Source: Candidatus Latescibacterota bacterium
GTDB taxonomy: Bacteria > Latescibacterota > 4484-107
DNA: 7,478 nt
Reading direction: 5' to 3'
Assembly: GCA_030613045.1 (NCBI GenBank)
Contig: JAUWMS010000107.1
Location: forward strand, 1 to 7,478
A program made the position numbers and the translations under genes. Shown here one piece after another: positions 4,285 through 7,478 of this stretch. Below the pieces are notes generated by a model. The model searched no databases. It saw only the letters and a program-made list of their open reading frames with translations, and was not told where the DNA came from. Within the stretch, counting starts at the first letter, position 1; each line of letters opens with the position of its first letter.

Positions 4285-7014
4285 TCAATCCCCATCCGCA
4301 ACCTCCGTAAGCACCGCCAGCTTCACGGCCCGGACTTTCCGATACACCTCCTCCGGCTTTCTCCGAACACCATCCACCGTCAGCAAATCGCGCTCGACGG
4401 AAATCCCGAACAGCCGCTCGTTCTCCTCCAAGTACGGCAGGATAAGTTCCCAGTCCTTTCGGGTCAAGGGAGTAAATTCGCCTCCGTTAAGTTGCGCCTC
4501 GACCACCCGTTCGTGCGGATCCCGGAGGTAAATCGCGCCGCCGGAGGCCAGGGAGAACAGATTGCCTCCCGGATACGGCGTGGGCAGCTCCCGGATCCGT
4601 CCCTCCTCGTCGAACGTCATGCCGTTGAGCACCACGAATCCGCCGCCGTTCAGCGGATCGCCCGCCATAAACGACTCCGCGAGATAGTCCAGACACGTCC
4701 CGTTGATGACCACCCTCGGCCGTCCCACTGCGTTGATCAAAGGTCTCCCGGCGGCATTCCCCTGCACATAGACCTCGCCGCCCTTTGCGCCGTACATAAA
4801 CGTCTGCCCCACGTCACCGTGGACGACGAGCTTGCCCGTCTTCATAATCTGTCCGAGTTGATCCTGCGCGTCGCCGTGCACGTGAAGCTCCAACCCGTCT
4901 ATCCCGGAAGCGAGATAATCCCCCGAACTCCCATACACGTCAATCCGCACGTCCTGCGTATCCGGCCCCAATCCGCACCCGCAGAACCGTTGGCCCTTAT
5001 AGCCATACGCGATAAACCGCCGCCAGCCCGCACGATAGGCTTTACAGATCCACCGGGAGTCGCAATCCTCTCCTTCGGGTGGGAAATTTTCTGCGTTGAT
5101 AATCAAAACTGTCTCAAGAGACGAGGGCTGAGGATTTGAAGGAGAGATTTCGGATTGCGGATTGCGGATTGCGGATTGCCCCTCCCCACCCTCATCCGCC
5201 GTAATTCGCATAAGCTCCCTGCGTTCCCAATCCACGAAGCGGTAGCGTCCGTTTCCGTCCGCTCCCGGAACCGGCGTCGCCGCGAAAATCCGGTACAACT
5301 CCTCCCGAAGAATCCGCAGCACCGAACTCCGCTTCTTCGTCCCCGTATCATATCGCCGATCCAAAAGCTCCGTCAATCCCTCGATGACCTGCGCCTTCTT
5401 CGCATCGTCCTCCGAGGCCAACTGGGCCATTTCCTGACACCAGGAACGAAGGGTGTCGTAATTCCAATCGAAGATCTGATTTCTCACCGCGGAGCACGCA
5501 GAGAGCGCAGAGAATTCCTGAGCGCTTGCCTCGGAGGCTCGTTTTGAGGGGGCAACTTCAGAACCTGGCTTTATGGTTTTCTCCGCGTCTTCAGCGTGCT
5601 CTGCGGTAAAATGAATCGGAGCGGTCATATCGCAATGCGTCTGTCCCTCACGCGTGGAGATGACGTTTCCGAATTTGTCCGTGCACACGAGTTGCTTCTC
5701 CCCGTTGCCATTGTCCTCAATCGTGAACATGAACGCGCCGCCGTCCGTGTGGCTGCCTCCGCGCGCATTCCAGTATTTGTCCGCAATGGGGCAAAATCGT
5801 TTGTCCTCCTCGGAGAGACTGTGCAGCGTCGCGTCAATGGCCTGCTTCTCCGAACAGACCAGCCCGATTGAAACCTCGCCTTCGGAAAGTGCAAACACCT
5901 GGGGACGCAGCTTCGCGGTATCCGTGATACCCAAAAGCTGAAATCTTTTCTCGTAGGGCTCGTTCCGCGCGATGATGAAAAACCACGGCCCGTCCGGCGA
6001 ACCGTGAATATGCGCCGCCTGGATCGCGCGATAGATGCGCTGTTTTTCCGGGGGGAGCCGGTCGAAGTCCAGCTCCATCGTGGGCGCCAACGCCTCGATG
6101 ATATATTCCAATGGATATTGATACACGCGATTCCAGAGATCAAAAAGAAGAATGGAGACCTCCGTATCCGTCAGAAACTGGGGATAGATGTTCCGCTGTC
6201 TCAGATACTCGCTCACGGAATGATAATTGGCAAAATCCCCGTTGTGCACGAGCGCCTCGTCCATCCCGATGAACGGCTGCGCGCCCCCCGGATGCCACAC
6301 CCGTCCCTTCGTCGGATACCGCTGATGCGCGATCCACACGTGCGCCCGAAAATCCTCCAACTGATAATACCGCACGATCTTTTCCGCGTATCCCACGATC
6401 TTCAGGATCATCATGTTCCGGCCGTGCGACAACACGAACGCCTTCTTCTCTCCGAGGGACGCATAAAACTTTTGGTTCAAGCGGAAGGTATTTTGATAGA
6501 CGAACTCGTCCTCCGCCCGCTGGAGATCCATCTCCAGCAATCCGTTTTTCTCAACAAACGCGCGGAGCACCTCCGGCTTCACCCGCACAAAATAGCGCCA
6601 CACGTCCGGCGGCTTCGTGTCCAATCCCTCGACTTCGCGAAAATCCGCCACCGTCGGAAGGCGCTCTGATTTATCCACCCGGAAAAATGGCAAGATGCAT
6701 GCCTGTTCCACTGCGTCCCGCGCCTCCGGGTCGAGGAGCGCAATTTGAAAGAGATAGTCCGTCTCCAGAATTTCGCGGGAAACGCCCAACGCATCCGGCT
6801 CGAATCCCACGGCCGCAATGCCGCCTCCCTTGCCATTGCCCCGATTATGCATCTGGACGGACGGCTCAAAAATGTGCTGCCCGCGTACCGGAATGCTGCA
6901 CGCAAAGCCCGTGACGCCGCAGCCGCCCTCTTCCGCTTCTTTGCGAGTGGGTAGTGGAGGGAGTCCTTTGATGAGTTTCGCTCTGGATTGGAGGATGTGT
7001 TCGGAATGTGTCAT
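4285..7014 (-). CDS. Glutamate-synthase-type protein: class II glutamine amidotransferase fused to GXGXG domain
   Basis: This 909-residue protein has two domains of glutamate synthase. Residues 30-455 are a class II (Ntn) glutamine amidotransferase: GGCGVTGF with the presumed nucleophile Cys32 behind a roughly 31-residue putative propeptide, MHNRGNGKGGG (55-65), HQRYPT (230-235), AQPF (245-248), HNGDFANY (257-264) and TDTE (282-285). Residues 636-870 are a GXGXG right-handed beta-helix (GSSGDYLASGIDG, HGDAQDQLG, GAKGGEVYVQGNAAG, FCGCG at 677-681). The central FMN/iron-sulfur synthase domain of classical GltB (about 1,500 residues) is absent, so a separate synthase subunit elsewhere would be needed for ammonia transfer to 2-oxoglutarate, as in archaeal-type split enzymes. 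Residues 469-513 and about 612-625 are encoded by in-frame repeat insertions. AGGA (7023-7026) lies 8 bases before the ATG. The gene appears to be its own transcription unit, ending at a strong terminator. Confidence 0.9.
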   Translation of the reverse strand: MTHSEHILQSRAKLIKGLPPLPTRKEAEEGGCGVTGFACSIPVRGQHIFEPSVQMHNRGNGKGGGIAAVGFEPDALGVSREILETDYLFQIALLDPEARDAVEQACILPFFRVDKSERLPTVADFREVEGLDTKPPDVWRYFVRVKPEVLRAFVEKNGLLEMDLQRAEDEFVYQNTFRLNQKFYASLGEKKAFVLSHGRNMMILKIVGYAEKIVRYYQLEDFRAHVWIAHQRYPTKGRVWHPGGAQPFIGMDEALVHNGDFANYHSVSEYLRQRNIYPQFLTDTEVSILLFDLWNRVYQYPLEYIIEALAPTMELDFDRLPPEKQRIYRAIQAAHIHGSPDGPWFFIIARNEPYEKRFQLLGITDTAKLRPQVFALSEGEVSIGLVCSEKQAIDATLHSLSEEDKRFCPIADKYWNARGGSHTDGGAFMFTIEDNGNGEKQLVCTDKFGNVISTREGQTHCDMTAPIHFTAEHAEDAEKTIKPGSEVAPSKRASEASAQEFSALSACSAVRNQIFDWNYDTLRSWCQEMAQLASEDDAKKAQVIEGLTELLDRRYDTGTKKRSSVLRILREELYRIFAATPVPGADGNGRYRFVDWERRELMRITADEGGEGQSAIRNPQSEISPSNPQPSSLETVLIINAENFPPEGEDCDSRWICKAYRAGWRRFIAYGYKGQRFCGCGLGPDTQDVRIDVYGSSGDYLASGIDGLELHVHGDAQDQLGQIMKTGKLVVHGDVGQTFMYGAKGGEVYVQGNAAGRPLINAVGRPRVVINGTCLDYLAESFMAGDPLNGGGFVVLNGMTFDEEGRIRELPTPYPGGNLFSLASGGAIYLRDPHERVVEAQLNGGEFTPLTRKDWELILPYLEENERLFGISVERDLLTVDGVRRKPEEVYRKVRAVKLAVLTEVADGD
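5151..5178. repeat. Heptamer tandem repeat CGGATTG (4 exact copies) inside a gene
   Basis: Four uninterrupted CGGATTG units lie in the glutamate-synthase-like gene. Read on the coding strand they give SAIRNPQSE, in a low-complexity linker just before the GXGXG domain. The 7-base unit is free of stop codons in every frame on both strands, so insertion here could keep the reading frame open. Confidence 0.85.
5486..5607. repeat. Inverted-end repeat element (ACCGCRGAG family) inserted in frame in a gene
   Basis: This 122-base element has inverted ends at 5486-5514 and about 5577-5607, matching at about 23 of 29 positions and starting ACCGCGGAGCACGC and ACCGCAGAGCACGC. It belongs to the family of the intergenic element at 2122-2236. 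In the host gene it encodes most of residues 469-513, seen as FTAEHAEDAEKT at one end and FSALSACSAVRN at the other, and it keeps the frame open. It sits after the amidotransferase domain. No clear target duplication was found. Confidence 0.75.
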
Positions 7015-7040
7015 GGTGTTGTTCCTGTATAGGATCGGTG

Positions 7041-7046
7041 ATTATA
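7041..7046 (-). promoter_or_regulatory. Likely -10 box of the glutamate-synthase-like gene
   Basis: The minus strand reads TATAAT, a perfect -10 hexamer, 26 bases upstream of the ATG at 7014. This predicts a short leader of about 20 bases. No good -35 box stands 16-18 bases away, so the promoter may depend on an activator or another sigma factor. Confidence 0.5.
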
Positions 7047-7079
7047 CTCTGAACGGTCACAACTTGCGCTTTCATTGGT

Positions 7080-7123
7080 GACGCAGAGCGTCAAATCTGC
7101 ATTCCCACGCAGGAGCGTGGGAA
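7080..7123. repeat. REP-like double hairpin between two genes
   Basis: There are two adjacent stem-loops: GACGC-AGA-GCGTC (7080-7092) and the perfect 9-bp stem TTCCCACGC-AGGA-GCGTGGGAA (7102-7123). The second kind is a repeat shape met in many environmental bacterial genomes. Neither stem is followed by a T-run on either strand, so it is not a standard terminator. It occupies the 142-base gap between the small partial gene and the glutamate-synthase-like gene. Confidence 0.7.
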
Positions 7124-7156
7124 CGAGATGATTATTTGATTGTCTTCAAGTTGCGT

Positions 7157-7478
7157 TCATGACAACAGGCCCGAGAACTCCAATGTTTTGTCCGACCAGC
7201 TTTTTGCCTGTGTCGAAAGCAGTATCTGCTGGGTTCTGTCGCTGGCGGCCGTTCCCCATATTTTTTGCCAAAGCACAATGAGACGCTGTATTTGCACCAG
7301 TTCGGCGGCAGTTTCAGGGTCGGCGTCCGCCGCGGTCCATTCAATCAAATGCTTGGCTTCATCCAGCAAGTCAGCGACCACGGCAGGGGATTCTGAGGTA
7401 CGCGCACTGGATGAGATTCTGCTTAGTGTGGCGGAGAGACCGCCGAGACGGACCGGCAAGGGGTCACTCAAAAATCGC
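7157..7478 (-). CDS. Small uncharacterised protein, N-terminus cut by window edge
   Basis: This open frame of just over 100 codons ends at TGA 7157 and remains open to the window edge. A TTG at 7471 is in frame but has no visible ribosome-binding site, and the residues before it (R-F) join smoothly to LSDPLPVRLGGLSATL, so the real start is probably just outside. The protein looks helical and soluble: LGGLSATLSRISSSA, then VVADLLDEAKHLIEWTAADAD, then ETAAELVQIQRLIVLWQKIW, and a final helix ending LEFSGLLS. The pattern of leucines and alanines and the conserved-looking IEWTA segment suggest a genuine small protein. I do not recognise a function. It is followed by a REP-like hairpin before the next gene. 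Confidence 0.65.
   Translation of the reverse strand, partial: RFLSDPLPVRLGGLSATLSRISSSARTSESPAVVADLLDEAKHLIEWTAADADPETAAELVQIQRLIVLWQKIWGTAASDRTQQILLSTQAKSWSDKTLEFSGLLS

Noticed and set aside
4492..5139. Plus-strand open frame of 215 codons
   Set aside because: It is antisense to the GXGXG domain of the glutamate-synthase-like gene; no ribosome-binding site or recognisable motif.
6004..6669. Plus-strand open frame of 221 codons
   Set aside because: It is antisense to the conserved amidotransferase motifs; its composition (many Arg, His and Leu) fits a shadow of the real gene.
7102..7123. Terminator of the small partial gene
   Set aside because: The stem is strong but no T-run follows on the minus strand; a REP-like repeat explains it better.

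Overview
All six genes supported in this window lie on the minus strand. Read in transcription order, from high to low coordinates, they are: the 3' part of a small uncharacterised protein (7157-7478); a glutamate-synthase-type protein joining a class II glutamine amidotransferase domain to a GXGXG domain (4285-7014); a GntR/FCD transcriptional regulator (2965-3684); a pyridoxamine-5'-phosphate-oxidase-like FMN-barrel protein (2267-2716); an SGNH/GDSL esterase (1034-2047); and a sialidase-superfamily (Asp-box) protein that runs off the left edge (1-937). There are no tRNA or rRNA genes, no CRISPR array and no transposase gene.

Organism: this looks like a free-living bacterium with moderately high GC, strong Shine-Dalgarno sites and occasional GTG starts. 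The dense, varied short repeats and the glycan-directed hydrolases beside a GntR regulator recall uncultured members of the PVC superphylum and similar environmental phyla. That placement is an impression, not a demonstrated assignment.

Layout: the glutamate-synthase-like gene has a likely -10 box just upstream (7041-7046) and ends at a strong intrinsic terminator (4197-4230). A roughly 600-base palindrome-rich gap separates it from the regulator. The regulator has a near-consensus promoter (TTGACA, 17 bases, TATCTT) and a downstream palindrome fitting the FadR-type operator pattern, so it probably represses itself. The FMN-barrel protein, the esterase and the sialidase-like protein follow, each with its own good ribosome-binding site. 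The esterase and the sialidase-like protein, 96 bases apart, could act together on an acylated glycan, possibly under the FCD regulator. This is inference.

The most unusual feature is the repeat load. Almost every spacer carries short repeats of several unrelated kinds: 7-base tandem arrays, an 8-base tandem array, REP-like hairpins, and two elements with related inverted ends (ACCGCRGAGCACGC). These repeats also enter genes. One inverted-end element and one heptamer array sit in frame inside the glutamate-synthase-like gene, at or near domain linkers, and another heptamer array supplies the last three codons and the stop of the esterase. I see no defence system or other new multi-gene system. 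The repeat cassettes are the best lead.
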